A stretch of DNA of 64,000 nt from Bacillus marinisedimentorum. Lineage in GTDB: Bacteria; Bacillota; Bacilli; Bacillales; Bacillaceae_O. The number at the start of each line of letters is the position of its first letter. Positions within the stretch are counted from its first letter, which is position 1. Position numbers and translations under genes: made by a program. The notes beneath the pieces are model-generated. The model ran no database searches, was not told the origin of the DNA, and saw only the letters and a list, made by a program, of their open reading frames with translations. Positions 1-12,548 of the stretch are shown here, piece by piece. The stretch spans positions 1-64,000 of the forward strand of contig NZ_LWBL02000015.1 in assembly GCF_001644195.2 (NCBI RefSeq), in the 5' to 3' direction.

Positions 1-170
1 ATGTATAGAAAACCAAGTCAACATCTTTTTAAAAGAATGTTTTTCGTTTCCTGCTGCCTCAACGACAGCTTAAATAATATATCATGCCTAACAAGATAAA
101 TCAATAGAATCCCAAAAGAAAATAGATATGAGGAATAAACTCTTCTTGGAGGTTCCAATTCTCGCTCTAT
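1..170. other. Intergenic edge, possible outward promoter
   Basis: No gene is visible. On the minus strand a TTGACT hexamer lies at 16-21, so a -10 box would fall just beyond the left edge. In B. subtilis an rRNA operon follows gyrA, so this may be an rRNA promoter, but that is inference from synteny only. A short hairpin (TTGGA-GGT-TCCAA) lies near 150-165. Confidence 0.25.
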
Positions 171-1280
171 TTAAATCACTTCATCAATATATAGCTCCGG
201 ATGGTCTGCCAGCTTCATTAATTCCCCGCTGCCTGAAAGCTTTATGATCGGCCTTGTCGGGTTTACTTGATCGATATACATGATATTTCCTTTTTCACTA
301 TTGGAAAGTTTCACTTCAGTTCCAGGTGAAAACGTTATAATGCTTTTTTGTAAAAGTTGCATGACCTCCGGATCGAATTGTCCGAAATGTTCTTTCCTGA
401 TCGCCTCTATTGCCCGGAAAGGCGATTGTTTCTGGTGGTATACCCGCTCGGTTGTCATAGCATGGTAGACATCAGCTAGTGAAATGATACGGCTGTATAT
501 GTGAATCTTTAGACCGGATGATCCCATCGGGTAGCCGCTGCCGTCCAGCCGTTCATGATGCTGGAGAACAGCCAGTTTTACGCTTTCAGGCAGGAGGTTC
601 AATGAGCGGATCATTTTGTAACTCAAAATAGGGTGCTGCTTCACTTTTTCGTATTCCTGTTCCGTTAACAGCCCCGGCTTATTGATCGTCCGGATTGGTA
701 GCTTAATCATGCCGATATCGCTCAATGCTCCTGCAAGTCCAATATTCAGCATATCCGCTTTGGCATAATTCAATTTCCGCGCAAGGAAGGAAGAAATCAA
801 GCCGGTTGCTACCGAATGATGGTAGAGATAATCATCAGGTGTTGAATAGTGATGCAGATGGAATACTTCATTTCCTGCTGTTTCCGAGACAGTAAAAAGC
901 GGGATGAGCACCTCTCTCACTTTTACGATATCGATTTGGGCACCCGCTTCCCACGTCTTGTACATTGCTTTAAATTGGCGGACGGCTTTCAAATATGTAT
1001 TGAGGAAAGGTTCTTCACTCATATTAATTCCTGAACTGGATGGTTTACGTGATTGTTCTTGTTTCTGATGTTCTTCATCTTCTTTTCCGCCCTTAAAATA
1101 TTCCCCGCTGGCAAGAAGAGGCTCTATCGTCACTTCTCTAATCAAAAACGCGCGCAGCACTTCCAAATGCCTGGCTGTAAGGACGGTTTTTTTTCTCATG
1201 AACGGCTGGGTTCCTTTCAGGTTTATATCCTCTGAAAGAATGCAGCCTTCTTTTAATTGACTGACAAGCACTTTCATCAT
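171..1280 (-). CDS. HD-GYP domain protein with degenerate HD motif
   Basis: A 369-residue protein downstream of gyrA and in the same orientation. The N-terminal ~90 residues are unassigned; residues ~140-330 form an HD-GYP-type domain, a family whose active members hydrolyse cyclic-di-GMP. Visible elements are H155, H216, HHERLDGSGYP (241-251) and D270. The central HD pair is S187-D188 (SDIGM where HDIGK is expected), so one metal-binding His is missing. It is probably catalytically altered or a sensor/scaffold. A GGGGGA ribosome site precedes tandem ATG codons. No signal peptide or membrane segment is seen. Confidence 0.8.
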   Translation of the reverse strand: MMKVLVSQLKEGCILSEDINLKGTQPFMRKKTVLTARHLEVLRAFLIREVTIEPLLASGEYFKGGKEDEEHQKQEQSRKPSSSGINMSEEPFLNTYLKAVRQFKAMYKTWEAGAQIDIVKVREVLIPLFTVSETAGNEVFHLHHYSTPDDYLYHHSVATGLISSFLARKLNYAKADMLNIGLAGALSDIGMIKLPIRTINKPGLLTEQEYEKVKQHPILSYKMIRSLNLLPESVKLAVLQHHERLDGSGYPMGSSGLKIHIYSRIISLADVYHAMTTERVYHQKQSPFRAIEAIRKEHFGQFDPEVMQLLQKSIITFSPGTEVKLSNSEKGNIMYIDQVNPTRPIIKLSGSGELMKLADHPELYIDEVI

Positions 1281-1317
1281 CTTTCCCCCGTTTGTTCTGC
1301 ATCTATTTCCATTGTAC

Positions 1318-1357
1318 TAAAAAAAGAGAACCACGCGAACGTGGTTCTCAATTTTTT
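1318..1357. terminator. Bidirectional terminator after gyrA
   Basis: A perfect 10-bp stem (GAGAACCACG / CGTGGTTCTC, 1326-1335 and 1340-1349) with a CGAA loop. A-rich flank on the left and T-rich flank on the right allow intrinsic termination on both strands. It ends gyrA and separates it from the HD-GYP gene. Confidence 0.85.
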
Positions 1358-1365
1358 CCTGATTT

Positions 1366-3930
1366 TTATTCATTTTCAGGTTCTTCTTCATCACTTCCGG
1401 TATCCGGCTCTTCGTTTTCGGAAGAAATTTCACCCTGTTCCGCTTCATAGCTTTCAGGTGTTTCGATTTCTTCCATATCTTCGAGGACTTCTTCTTCTTT
1501 TTCAGGATCCACTTTTGCGACTGTGGCGACTTCTCCTTCATCCCCCAGGCGTATCAGGCGGACCCCCTGCGTGTTGCGTCCCATTGTCGAAATATCTTCG
1601 AGCGCCATGCGTATCAAAACGCCGCTTGCGGTGATCAGCATAAGGTCTTCTTCGCCCCTTACTGCTTTGACGGCTACCACCTTGCCGTTTTTGTCGGTAA
1701 CGTTACAAGTGAGCAGCCCTTTACCGCCGCGTCCCTGAACACGATATTCTTCCATCGGCGTCCGTTTTCCGTAACCGTTTTTCGTCACAACAAGAATATC
1801 CATTCCTTCTTCGAGGATTTCCATTCCGACCACTTCATCATCTTCTGCAAGCGTGATCCCTTTTACCCCTGCAGCTGTACGTCCCATTGCCCTTACATCT
1901 GTTTCAGGGAAACGGATCATCAATCCGTTTTTGGTGCCGATAATGATTTCTTTATTTCCATCCGTCAAGCGGACCGAAATCAATTCGTCATCTTCACGTA
2001 CTGTAAGAGCAATCAGTCCGCCTTTGCGGATATTTGCGAACGATGACAATGCAGACCGTTTGGAAATACCCTGTTTGGTCGTAAAGAACAGATACCAGTC
2101 GTCAGCGAATTCCTCGACTGTAATCATGGCATTTACCCATTCGCCTTTTTCCACTTCAAGCAGGTTGATGAGCGGAATGCCTTTGGAGGTCCGGCCGAAC
2201 TCAGGGATTTCGTAGCCCTTTGCCCGATAGACTTTCCCTTTATTCGTGAAGAACAGCAGCGTGTTATGGGTGGACGTTGTGAGCAGATGCTCGACAAAGT
2301 CATCTTCATTCATCCCCATTCCCTGCACGCCGCGTCCGCCGCGCTTCTGACTGCGGTACGTTGACAGCGGCAAACGCTTGATGTAGCCGTTATGCGTGAG
2401 CGTGACAATGATTGTTTCTTCAGGGATCAAGTCCTCATCTTCAATCAAGTCCACGCCGCCGGCGACGAGTTCGGTACGGCGCTGGTCAAGGAACCGTTCT
2501 TTGATCTCTGTCAGTTCCTCCCTGATGATTTCAAGCACTTTTTCATCATCGGCAAGAATGGCTTTCAGTTCTTCGATCAGTTTCATCAGTTCATTATATT
2601 CTTCTTCGATTTTGTCGCGTTCCAGGCCTGTCAAACGCTGGAGTCGCATATCCAGAATGGCCTGAGCCTGCTTTTCGGATAATCCGAATTTTTCCATCAA
2701 TCCTTCACGCGCGATATCTGTTGTGCGTGACCCGCGAATCAGGCTGATGACTTCATCGATGTGATCAAGTGCAATGCGGAGACCTTCTAAAATATGGGCC
2801 CTTGCTTCGGCTTTTCTCAGTTCAAATGCAGTACGGCGCCGGATGACGATGCGCTGGTGGTCAAGATAATATTTCAGCATCTGTTTCAGGTTAAGGACCT
2901 TCGGATGGCCGTCAACCAGTGCGAGCATGTTGATTCCGAAGCTGGTTTGCAGTGTTGTCTGTTTATATAAGTTATTCAGCAATACATTGGCATTGGCGTC
3001 TTTCCGTACCTCGATGACGATCCGCATGCCGTTGCGGTCGGATTCGTCGCGAAGGTCGGTGATGCCTTCAATTTTCTTGTCCCGTGCCAGTTCAGCAATT
3101 TTTTCGATCAGCTTTGCCTTGTTGACTTGATAAGGAAGTTCGCTGACGATAATGCGCTCCTTGCCATTTTGCTGTGTCTCGATTTCCACCTTTGCACGGA
3201 TGGTGATGGAACCGCGTCCTGTTTCATACGCCTTGCGGATGCCGCTGCGGCCAAGAATTTGGCCGGCAGTAGGGAAATCCGGGCCCGGTATGATTTCCAT
3301 CAGTTCTGGAATCGTGATATCTGAATTTTCACTGACAGCCAGGACGCCGTCAATGACTTCCCCGAGGTGGTGTGGCGGGATGTTAGTCGCCATTCCAACC
3401 GCAATCCCGGAAGCTCCGTTTACAAGCAAGTTCGGAAAACGTGCCGGCAGGACGATCGGTTCCTGCTCGGAGCCGTCATAGTTATCCTGATAATCAATTG
3501 TATCTTTATTGATGTCACGCAGCATTTCCATGGAAATTTTGGACATTCTGGCTTCCGTGTAACGCATGGCTGCTGCAGCATCGCCATCGACCGAACCAAA
3601 GTTCCCGTGGCCGTCGACAAGCATATAGCGGTAGTTGAAGTCCTGCGCCATCCTGACCATTGTATCGTATACTGCGGAATCGCCGTGCGGATGGTATTTA
3701 CCGATAACTTCGCCGACGATACGGGCGGACTTTTTATATGCTTTGTCAGCCGTCATGCCGAGGTCATTCATTGCATACAAAATTCTTCGGTGTACGGGCT
3801 TCAGTCCGTCCCTTACATCAGGAAGGGCACGGGAGACAATGACGCTCATGGCATAATCCATGAATGACGTCCGCATCTCCTGGCTGATATTCACTTCTTT
3901 TACTTGTGAGTGGTTCTCTTGATCTGCCAT
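1366..3930 (-). CDS. gyrA: DNA gyrase subunit A
   Basis: 854 residues. GyrA carries the breakage-reunion activity of the A2B2 type II topoisomerase that introduces negative supercoils. The catalytic Tyr is Y124 in [10 protein letters not shown]. The quinolone-determining loop [10 protein letters not shown] has Ser at 85 and Asp at 89, the usual susceptible-type residues. The C-terminal beta-pinwheel has the GyrA-box-like [10 protein letters not shown]. The tail after ~810 is very acidic (runs of E and D), somewhat longer than in B. subtilis. AGGAGG precedes the ATG. Transcribed after gyrB in the same direction, with about 270 bp between. Confidence 0.98.
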   Translation of the reverse strand: MADQENHSQVKEVNISQEMRTSFMDYAMSVIVSRALPDVRDGLKPVHRRILYAMNDLGMTADKAYKKSARIVGEVIGKYHPHGDSAVYDTMVRMAQDFNYRYMLVDGHGNFGSVDGDAAAAMRYTEARMSKISMEMLRDINKDTIDYQDNYDGSEQEPIVLPARFPNLLVNGASGIAVGMATNIPPHHLGEVIDGVLAVSENSDITIPELMEIIPGPDFPTAGQILGRSGIRKAYETGRGSITIRAKVEIETQQNGKERIIVSELPYQVNKAKLIEKIAELARDKKIEGITDLRDESDRNGMRIVIEVRKDANANVLLNNLYKQTTLQTSFGINMLALVDGHPKVLNLKQMLKYYLDHQRIVIRRRTAFELRKAEARAHILEGLRIALDHIDEVISLIRGSRTTDIAREGLMEKFGLSEKQAQAILDMRLQRLTGLERDKIEEEYNELMKLIEELKAILADDEKVLEIIREELTEIKERFLDQRRTELVAGGVDLIEDEDLIPEETIIVTLTHNGYIKRLPLSTYRSQKRGGRGVQGMGMNEDDFVEHLLTTSTHNTLLFFTNKGKVYRAKGYEIPEFGRTSKGIPLINLLEVEKGEWVNAMITVEEFADDWYLFFTTKQGISKRSALSSFANIRKGGLIALTVREDDELISVRLTDGNKEIIIGTKNGLMIRFPETDVRAMGRTAAGVKGITLAEDDEVVGMEILEEGMDILVVTKNGYGKRTPMEEYRVQGRGGKGLLTCNVTDKNGKVVAVKAVRGEEDLMLITASGVLIRMALEDISTMGRNTQGVRLIRLGDEGEVATVAKVDPEKEEEVLEDMEEIETPESYEAEQGEISSENEEPDTGSDEEEPENE

Positions 3931-4065
3931 GGCAGAACCTCCTTCTTTCTTTGCAGGAAACCCGGATAGCTTCTCCGCGGCTTAAGCGGGATACCGCCCT
4001 GTGCAGCAGCACGACTTAAGCGTTTGTTCCCTCTTGCTTTGGCGGGCTTGGCCATTTCCTTTCTT

Positions 4066-4107
4066 CAAAAAAGACAGCATCCGGGGATTTAAGGATCACA
4101 GGATGCT
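4066..4107 (-). terminator. Probable gyrB terminator
   Basis: An inverted repeat AGCATCC / GGATGCT (4076-4082, 4101-4107) followed, on the minus strand, by GTCTTTTTTG. It lies in the gyrB-gyrA interval and suggests partly separate transcription of the two genes. Confidence 0.5.
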
Positions 4108-4200
4108 AGAAAAACTGAACCAGCTTTATTTAGCGGGCTGAAGAGTTTAATTTATGTTTATATCACTCGGTGAAGAGGGGAAAAGATTGCTTTTCCCGCT

Positions 4201-6129
<1,929 letters not shown>

Positions 6130-6296
6130 CTACGCCTTTTATAGACTATTTTCATAGAAATGGAAAAAACGGCCTGGCCTTGCCGGGTGCGCCGCTTGCT
6201 TTGCAAGCTCGGCTGCACAACCTGTTAAAGCAGGCGCCGGATCAGGCTTCCTTTTCTAAATGGCTCTTTCCTGGCTTTATAGTAAAAGGACAATGT

Positions 6297-6566
6297 TTAG
6301 TCCTGGTCTTCTCCAATAACAAGCTCACCGGTTGTTTCAGCACGCCTTTTCAATGTAGCGGAAGAAAGAGAGGACAAATAGATTTTTTCTTTCGTCACCA
6401 CAATGGATTTGATGTCTCCCTCAGTGACTTCGACTACCTGGCGTTTTTTTTGCTGTCCAGTTATAAATTCGTTGATAATTGTGGATGATTGCAGTAAATG
6501 GCGGTCAATTATGGCCACAATGTCCTTTGACCGGATGACAATTTCTTCTCCTAAATGTATATACAT
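6297..6566 (-). CDS. remB: Extracellular matrix regulator RemB (DUF370)
   Basis: 89 residues beginning MYIHLGEEIVIRSKDIVAI, the signature of the DUF370/RemA-RemB family (B. subtilis YaaB). In B. subtilis RemB promotes biofilm matrix expression; RemA is a known DNA binder. The gene lies 9 bp downstream of recF in the conserved origin order and likely belongs to the recF transcript. GAGGTGG precedes the ATG. No membrane segment. Confidence 0.93.
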   Translation of the reverse strand: MYIHLGEEIVIRSKDIVAIIDRHLLQSSTIINEFITGQQKKRQVVEVTEGDIKSIVVTKEKIYLSSLSSATLKRRAETTGELVIGEDQD

Positions 6567-6575
6567 GCCGCCACC

Positions 6576-7694
6576 TCACTTCACTTTAGTGACTTCACCA
6601 TCTGACACCCGGAACGTCGACGCTTTTTCCAGTGTTTCATGGTGAATCCCTTCAACACTTGTTGTTGTAACAAATGTCTGGACTTTCCCCTGGATTGTAT
6701 TCAATAAATGCGATTGGCGGAAATCGTCCAATTCCGAAAGTACATCGTCGAGCAAAAGAATCGGATATTCGCCGACCTCATCATGAATCAACTCGATTTC
6801 GGCCAACTTCACTGAAAGTGCGGTTGTCCGCTGCTGGCCCTGCGATCCATATGTCTGCACATCTTTTCCATTTACGATAAACTGCAGGTCATCGCGGTGG
6901 GGGCCGGCCAGGGACATGCCCCGTTCCAGTTCTCTATCTTTTATTTTAGCAAACTTTTCCTCATAGCTTTCTATTATTCTCGACAAATCCGTCGTTTCTG
7001 ATACCTCAATTGACGGCTTATACTGAATTTGCAGATCTTCTAACCCTCTGGAGATGCCTTTGTGGATCGGAGCGGCCCATTGCTGCAGCAAACCGATGAA
7101 TTCATACCGCTTCCTTACAACCCGGGCCGCACTTTCGATCAGCTGGCTCGTAAGGACATCGAGCATCGTCTGGTCTTCATTTGGTTTTCGCTGCATTTTT
7201 TTAAGCAGATGGTTCCGCTGCTGGAGGATTTTTTGATACTTGCCGAGTTCATGCAGGTAGATATTATTCACCTGGCCGATTTCCATATCGATGAACCGGC
7301 GCCGGACCTGCGGACTTCCTTTAACAAGATTCAAGTCCTCCGGAGCAAACATCACGACATTCAGCGTGCCGATATAGTTGCTTAATTTCTGCTGCTCCAG
7401 ATAATTAAGTTTTGCTTTTTTCCCTTTTGTCGAAACGATGATTTCAAGACGGACAGACCCGTTCCGCTTTTGAGCCTGTCCCTCTATTTTACCATATTCT
7501 TCGTCCCAGCGTATAAGCTCTTTATCTCTTGGCGTCCGATGGGATTTCGCCACGGCAAGTACATAGATGGCTTCCATAAGGTTTGTTTTCCCCTGGGCAT
7601 TTTCACCGAGGAATACATTGACCTGGTTTTCGAACTGTACTGAGCAGGATTTATAATTCCTGTAATTGGTTAATTTAATTTCATCAATATACAA
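6576..7694 (-). CDS. recF: DNA replication and repair protein RecF
   Basis: 372 residues, normal length. RecF is an SMC-like ATPase that helps load RecA at gaps with RecO and RecR. Walker [11 protein letters not shown] (residues 30-39), signature [12 protein letters not shown] and Walker [12 protein letters not shown] are all intact. The start is a TTG ([14 protein letters not shown]) with GGAGGG eight bases upstream. It lies 15 bp after yaaA and 9 bp before remB, which suggests one transcript. Confidence 0.97.
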   Translation of the reverse strand: MYIDEIKLTNYRNYKSCSVQFENQVNVFLGENAQGKTNLMEAIYVLAVAKSHRTPRDKELIRWDEEYGKIEGQAQKRNGSVRLEIIVSTKGKKAKLNYLEQQKLSNYIGTLNVVMFAPEDLNLVKGSPQVRRRFIDMEIGQVNNIYLHELGKYQKILQQRNHLLKKMQRKPNEDQTMLDVLTSQLIESAARVVRKRYEFIGLLQQWAAPIHKGISRGLEDLQIQYKPSIEVSETTDLSRIIESYEEKFAKIKDRELERGMSLAGPHRDDLQFIVNGKDVQTYGSQGQQRTTALSVKLAEIELIHDEVGEYPILLLDDVLSELDDFRQSHLLNTIQGKVQTFVTTTSVEGIHHETLEKASTFRVSDGEVTKVK

Positions 7695-7709
7695 ATGAAG
7701 TCCCTCCGG

Positions 7710-7922
7710 CTATGCTTGCACAATGAATGAGCCGACATCCGGGATTTCGACTTGATCTCCATCCGTCAACTTTTTCCCGCGCCTGTTTTCAGGCTCTCCA
7801 TTTACAAAAACTTCATATTCGCTTAAAAACCATTTGGCTGCTCCGCCTGTATCAATCACACCGGCCAGTTTTAAAAATTGTCCGAGTGTGATCGGATCTT
7901 CTGTAACCTGGATTTTTTCCAT
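7710..7922 (-). CDS. yaaA: S4 domain protein YaaA/RlbA
   Basis: 70 residues, nearly all an S4-type RNA-binding domain (LGQFLKLAGVIDTGGAAKWF, then VNGEPENRRGKKL). It is conserved between dnaN and recF in Bacillus and implicated in ribosome assembly there (RlbA). AAAAGGAG lies upstream of the ATG. Co-transcription with recF is likely from the 15-bp gap. Confidence 0.93.
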   Translation of the reverse strand: MEKIQVTEDPITLGQFLKLAGVIDTGGAAKWFLSEYEVFVNGEPENRRGKKLTDGDQVEIPDVGSFIVQA

Positions 7923-8040
7923 TTAGTCGACTCCTTTTCAGCAATTTCTTCGCTTGCAGCATCTTTACCGTCTGACTGAATGAATGCTCCAGCCTTCATT
8001 GTACACCTTCTTTATACAGTTTACTAAAAGTAACCCGCTG

Positions 8041-8087
8041 AGAAAAGAAAGGCTACCGGTATATCCATGGATGTCAGTACCGGTAGC
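8041..8087 (-). terminator. Probable dnaN terminator
   Basis: Stem GCTACCGGTA / TACCGGTAGC (8052-8061, 8078-8087); on the minus strand it is followed by CTTTCTTTTCTC. It falls in the 239-bp gap between dnaN and yaaA, separating the dnaA-dnaN transcript from yaaA-recF. Confidence 0.65.
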
Positions 8088-8161
8088 TTGTTCACTGGAA
8101 TTAGTATGTCATTTTTCGCGGTGCGCTAACCATGCTTGCAGTCCGCATATCGGTCCTATGA

Positions 8162-9298
8162 TTAATACGTACGGACAGGCAGGATAAGCTGTAAAATGGA
8201 ATGATCTTCGATGGAGCGGATTAAAAAAGGCCTCATCGCACCGGTGAAGTTCACCTGGATTTCAGTGGAATCAATCGCTTTCAAAGCATCCATTACATAT
8301 TTCGCACTGAATGATATTTTCAGTTCGTCTCCTTCAATACTATTTGTTTTCACCCGTTCAAACACTTTTCCGATTTCAGGGGAATTTGACGAAACCTCAA
8401 CAAAGCCGTTTTCCAGTGTCGAAAACTTGACGACATTATTGCGGCCTTCCCGCGCCAGAAGTGATGCCCGGTCGATCGCCTGGAGGAACTCTTTGGCACC
8501 AAGCGTGACATCCGTTTTGCTTTCATCCGGGATAAGCCTCGATGTATCCGGGTAGTTTCCATCAAGCAGCCTTGAGAAAAAAAGCAGGTTTTTCGTTTTG
8601 AACAGCACCTGGTTCTCCGTAACGAACACATCGATCAGTTCGTCGGTATCATCAAGAATTTTATTCAGCTCGTTCAAGCTTTTCCCTGGAATGACGATAT
8701 TCGCCTGGCTGAGATTCCCTTTTTCAACCGGCGCTTTCCTCATCGCAAGGCGGTGGCTGTCTGTTGCAATACAGGAAAGCTCTTTGTCATCAACCTTCCA
8801 GTTTACACCTGTCAAGATAGGGCGTGTTTCTGAGGTGGACACTGCAAAAACAGTCTGCCGGATCATATGCTTAAGCAGGTCGATCGGCAGCTGGAAAAAC
8901 TCATCTTCCTGAACTTCCGGCAAATGAGGATATTCTTCAGGATCAAGGCCGTTCAGATTGAATTCGGCTGTTCCGCTCTTAATTACGGTATTGAAATGAT
9001 CGGTTACTTCAATTTCGACATCAGTTTCAGGAAGTTTTTTTACAATTTCTCCGAAAAACTTTGCCTGCAGCACTATGCTTCCCGGCTTCGCAATATCGGC
9101 TAGTTCGGTTCCATCTTCTTCTGCCGGGATAAAGCATTCAATTGAGATATCGGAGTCACTTCCAGTTAATGTTACACCGTCTTCGGTTGCTTTCATTTTG
9201 ATGCCCGTCAAGATCGGAATGGTCGTTCTGGAAGATATGGCTTTCATTACATCCTGCACATTTTGCACAAGGACGTCGCGTTGAATTGTAAATCGCAT
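8162..9298 (-). CDS. dnaN: DNA polymerase III beta sliding clamp
   Basis: 378 residues, the standard length. Three clamp domains form a dimeric ring that tethers PolC/DnaE to DNA and recruits partners. It begins MRFTIQRDVLVQNVQDV and ends LILPVRTY, both typical of Bacillus DnaN. The ATG follows GGGGGA. It lies 240 bp downstream of dnaA; the gap between them holds the unwinding region of oriC. Confidence 0.98.
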   Translation of the reverse strand: MRFTIQRDVLVQNVQDVMKAISSRTTIPILTGIKMKATEDGVTLTGSDSDISIECFIPAEEDGTELADIAKPGSIVLQAKFFGEIVKKLPETDVEIEVTDHFNTVIKSGTAEFNLNGLDPEEYPHLPEVQEDEFFQLPIDLLKHMIRQTVFAVSTSETRPILTGVNWKVDDKELSCIATDSHRLAMRKAPVEKGNLSQANIVIPGKSLNELNKILDDTDELIDVFVTENQVLFKTKNLLFFSRLLDGNYPDTSRLIPDESKTDVTLGAKEFLQAIDRASLLAREGRNNVVKFSTLENGFVEVSSNSPEIGKVFERVKTNSIEGDELKISFSAKYVMDALKAIDSTEIQVNFTGAMRPFLIRSIEDHSILQLILPVRTY

Positions 9299-9374
9299 CG
9301 TTTTTCCCCCTGTTTCTTATTTCATGAAAAAGAGACATGGCAATTGCTTTCTATCTTACATTCGACATAATTGG

Positions 9375-9522
9375 CGAATCTATTAAATATATATTTTTAT
9401 TAAAAATAATAGCAGTAATAATAATAGGGGCTGTGAAAATGTGGATAACCCTGAAATAAGCAGGCGATAAAGTCTATCCACATGTGGATAGACTGTGTAC
9501 AGGCATGCACCGGTTATTCACA
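9375..9522. other. oriC unwinding region (dnaA-dnaN interval)
   Basis: An AT-rich stretch at ~9375-9425 is followed by triplets TAG-CAG-TAA-TAA-TAA-TAG (9410-9427), a short G run, and then DnaA boxes: TGTGGATAA at 9440-9448, back-to-back CTATCCACA (9474-9482) and TGTGGATAG (9483-9491), and TTATTCACA at 9514-9522. This order (unwinding element, DnaA-trios, GC spacer, DnaA boxes) is the basal unwinding arrangement described in B. subtilis oriC. Function is inferred from that similarity. Confidence 0.88.
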
Positions 9523-9538
9523 CTTCTCAACAGCTGGA

Positions 9539-10888
9539 TCAGCGGCTTTTCAGTGCTTCTTTTATTTCTTCTATTTCTTTTTGTAGCTGTGCATCTGTCT
9601 GCAGCAGCCTGGAAATCTTCTCATGAGCATGGATTACTGTCGTATGGTCCCTGCCTCCAAATTCTTCGCCGATTTTCGGCAACGAAAAATCGGTAAGTTC
9701 CCTCGACATATACATCGCAATCTGCCTGGGAAAAGCGACAGATTTTGTCCTTTTTTTCGCTTTGAAATCCTCAAGCCGGACATTGAATTTGTTGCCTACA
9801 GTCTGCTGGATGTCATGGATGGTAATGACCTTCGGCTTGCCGCTCGGGATGATGTCTTTAAGCGCTTCTGCCGCAAGGTCAGCATTGATATCTTTATTTA
9901 TGAGAGAGGAGAAGGCGACAACTCGGATGAGCGCACCTTCAAGCTCCCGGATGTTCGTATCGATTTGATTCGCGATGTAAAGCATCACTTCATTTGGAAT
10001 ATCCAATCCTTCCGCTTTCGCTTTTTTCCTAAGAATCGCAATCCGCGTTTCAAGATCGGGAGGTGTGATATCGGTAATCAACCCCCATTCGAATCGTGAC
10101 CTCAGGCGATCTTCAAGGGTCGGGATCTCTTTTGGCGGCCGGTCACTGGATATGACGATTTGCTTGTTGTCCTCATGCAGGGCATTGAACGTATGGAAAA
10201 ATTCTTCCTGGGTCTGTTCTTTTCCAGCCAGGAATTGAATATCATCTATGAGCAGGACATCCACATTTCGATATTTATTGCGGAAATCGACGGTTTTGTT
10301 ATCTCTGATCGAATTGATGAATTCATTTGTGAATTTTTCGGATGATAAATAAACCACCCGTGCATTAGGATTATGTTCCACCACATAATGGCCGATGGCG
10401 TGCATAAGGTGTGTCTTGCCGAGTCCAACTCCGCCATAAATGAACAGTGGATTATACGCTTTGGCCGGCGCTTCAGCTACCGCAAGTGAAGCTGCATGGG
10501 CAAAGCGGTTGCCGGATCCAATGACAAACGTATCAAAAATGTATTTTGGATTCAGCATCGTTTTCACGACATCATTCGTATCTCCTGCTGGAGGCTGTTT
10601 TTTTGGAGGCTGCTTCATTTCCACAAGTTCCTCTGTCTGATTTTGCGGAATGATGAATTTGATCTCCAATTCTGCCCCTGTCAGGTCGGTAAGTGTTTCG
10701 GCAATCAGCCCTGAATAGCGTGATTCGAGCCAGTCTCTGGCAAACTCATTCGGTGCGACGATGACAAGTGTGTCTTCTTTTAGAGAATGGGCTTTTGTCG
10801 ATTTGAGCCAGGTTTCGAAGCTGGGTTTACTCAGTTTCTTTTGAATCTCCCCCAGAGCCTGCTCCCACAGGTCGTTGATGTTTTCCAC
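9539..10888 (-). CDS. dnaA: Chromosomal replication initiator DnaA
   Basis: About 449 residues. DnaA is an AAA+ ATPase that binds DnaA boxes, opens oriC and helps load helicase. Visible parts: N-terminal domain ([17 protein letters not shown]), Walker [11 protein letters not shown], Walker B LLIDDIQF, and the DnaA-box reading signature [15 protein letters not shown] near the C-terminus. Start: GTG at 10888 ([12 protein letters not shown]), with GAAGGAGGGG just upstream; an ATG 60 bases earlier would add a tail absent from homologues. Boxes on both sides suggest autoregulation. Confidence 0.98.
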   Translation of the reverse strand: MENINDLWEQALGEIQKKLSKPSFETWLKSTKAHSLKEDTLVIVAPNEFARDWLESRYSGLIAETLTDLTGAELEIKFIIPQNQTEELVEMKQPPKKQPPAGDTNDVVKTMLNPKYIFDTFVIGSGNRFAHAASLAVAEAPAKAYNPLFIYGGVGLGKTHLMHAIGHYVVEHNPNARVVYLSSEKFTNEFINSIRDNKTVDFRNKYRNVDVLLIDDIQFLAGKEQTQEEFFHTFNALHEDNKQIVISSDRPPKEIPTLEDRLRSRFEWGLITDITPPDLETRIAILRKKAKAEGLDIPNEVMLYIANQIDTNIRELEGALIRVVAFSSLINKDINADLAAEALKDIIPSGKPKVITIHDIQQTVGNKFNVRLEDFKAKKRTKSVAFPRQIAMYMSRELTDFSLPKIGEEFGGRDHTTVIHAHEKISRLLQTDAQLQKEIEEIKEALKSR

Positions 10889-11140
10889 CTGATCCCCTCC
10901 TTCTGAATAGACTGTATCAATTAGATTCTCTCTCTTTTCGGAGGACATTTTTAAGTCCGGTGGTCCCCCTTTTTCCGTACGCAGAGTCTTCCCAATCTTA
11001 TAAACCGGCAGCAGAGCTCCCGGTTGTATAACTTTTGTTCACCATATCGGATAACGTTGAATATCTATGCAATTGTCGACGGAATGTGGAAATATATATG
11101 ATATAGTAGAAAAGTGTCTTTTACACATTATACACACTTT

Positions 11141-11393
11141 TGTGGACAACGGACTCAACAGGCATGTGAATAATGTCCACAATATTATCCACAGGCTGTG
11201 AATAAGAGAAATAATTAGAGAGTGAAAACACAAATATAATACCAGATAAAAGCCGTATATGCAATGAGTTGGACAAACTTATCCACAATATCCAACCTGT
11301 TGTGGAGATTAGTTTTCCACAGCACTATATTTTGTGCAAAAGCTGTCGATAAAAAAAGAAAGTGGCGAATCGTGGCGATTGATGTTATCCACA
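11141..11393. other. oriC DnaA-box array (upstream of dnaA)
   Basis: Perfect or consensus boxes: TGTGAATAA 11165-11173, TTATCCACA 11185-11193, TGTGAATAA 11197-11205, TTATCCACA 11279-11287, TTATCCACA 11385-11393; one-mismatch TGTGGACAA at 11141-11149. It lies between dnaA and rpmH, matching the incA/incB part of the bipartite Bacillus origin. The array also overlaps the likely dnaA promoter region, so it should serve autoregulation of dnaA. Confidence 0.9.
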
Positions 11394-11481
11394 GGCATGT
11401 TTTTTCAGCAGATTTCTTAATGTGTCAAACAAGATGCTGGTAAAGCAAAACGTGGGGACCCGGGAAGTCAAAAGAGGATAA

Positions 11482-11715
<234 letters not shown>

Positions 11716-11742
11716 GCCACTGAACTGTCAGTGGCTTTTTTT
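11716..11742 (+). terminator. rpmH terminator
   Basis: GCCACTGA / TCAGTGGC stem with ACTG loop, then seven T residues. It begins right after the rpmH stop codon. Confidence 0.85.
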
Positions 11743-11743
11743 C

Positions 11744-12182
11744 TAGTAAATAGGAAAAGCGGAAGGCGGCGCTGCTGTTTTGGCATCTGGAGCTGATCAA
11801 TCAGAAAAAGCAAAAGGTGGATTGATAGCAGGGATCGCGGCCCCGTATGTTTTGCAAGTGTCATTCAATAATGTCTGAATTCAGAAGGAAGAAACGGTGA
11901 AGCCGGGAGGGGCCAGCCGTTTTTCCCTTTTGTTTGTATAGAAGGAAATGAGATGGGCAATTGATGAGAGGAAGACATCAAGGCTCTTATCGAACATTGC
12001 CGGATGCCTGTTTTATTGGACGGCAATCTCATTGGAGCGGAAGTGCGGGAGTTCGGCGGGGCAGCGGTGCGGCCCTCAGAAAGCGAGTGCCTCAGCAAAA
12101 ATCAACTGTCCACTTTTAAAAGCACATTTTTTCGGAGAAAGAGCATTTTTTACAAGCGTCATCATTCTGGAGTGTAGATGTT
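11744..12182. other. Intergenic with decayed repeat
   Basis: No gene is supported. The stretch 12028-12112 (CATTGGAGCGGAAG... to ...AAAATCAAC) is a decayed copy of the GATTGGAGCGGAAG / CGGAAATCAAC repeat found elsewhere in the window. The rnpA promoter must lie here or upstream; I could not place it with confidence. Confidence 0.5.
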
Positions 12183-12548
12183 ATGAATAAACGAAATCGC
12201 ATCAAGAAGGATAAAGAATTTCAGGCAGTGTTTAAAAAGGGGCGGTCTTATGCAAACCGCCAATTTGTCGTCTACATATTGCGGAAAGAAGGCCAGGAAG
12301 AACTTCGGCTTGGTCTTTCAGTCAGCAAAAAAATCGGGAATGCTGTCGTACGAAACAGAATAAAGCGCTATATCCGCCAGATTTTCCTCGAGCTGAAGGA
12401 CGAGCTGCGGCACGATCTTGATTATGTGGTCATTGCCAGAAAGCCGGTGGCAGAAATGGATTTCCACCAGAGCAAAAGCAGCATGAAGCATGTATTGAAA
12501 AAAACAGGTGCCTTGAAAAAGAAGGATGAAAAGAGGCGATCGCGTTGA
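12183..12548 (+). CDS. rnpA: Ribonuclease P protein component
   Basis: 121 residues, basic. It is the protein cofactor of RNase P, which matures tRNA 5' ends with the RnpB RNA. The RNR motif region is seen as [17 protein letters not shown], with LGLSVSKK before it. A lysine/arginine-rich tail extends slightly beyond B. subtilis RnpA. The stop TGA overlaps the yidD TTG start, indicating translational coupling. Confidence 0.96.
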   Translation: MNKRNRIKKDKEFQAVFKKGRSYANRQFVVYILRKEGQEELRLGLSVSKKIGNAVVRNRIKRYIRQIFLELKDELRHDLDYVVIARKPVAEMDFHQSKSSMKHVLKKTGALKKKDEKRRSR

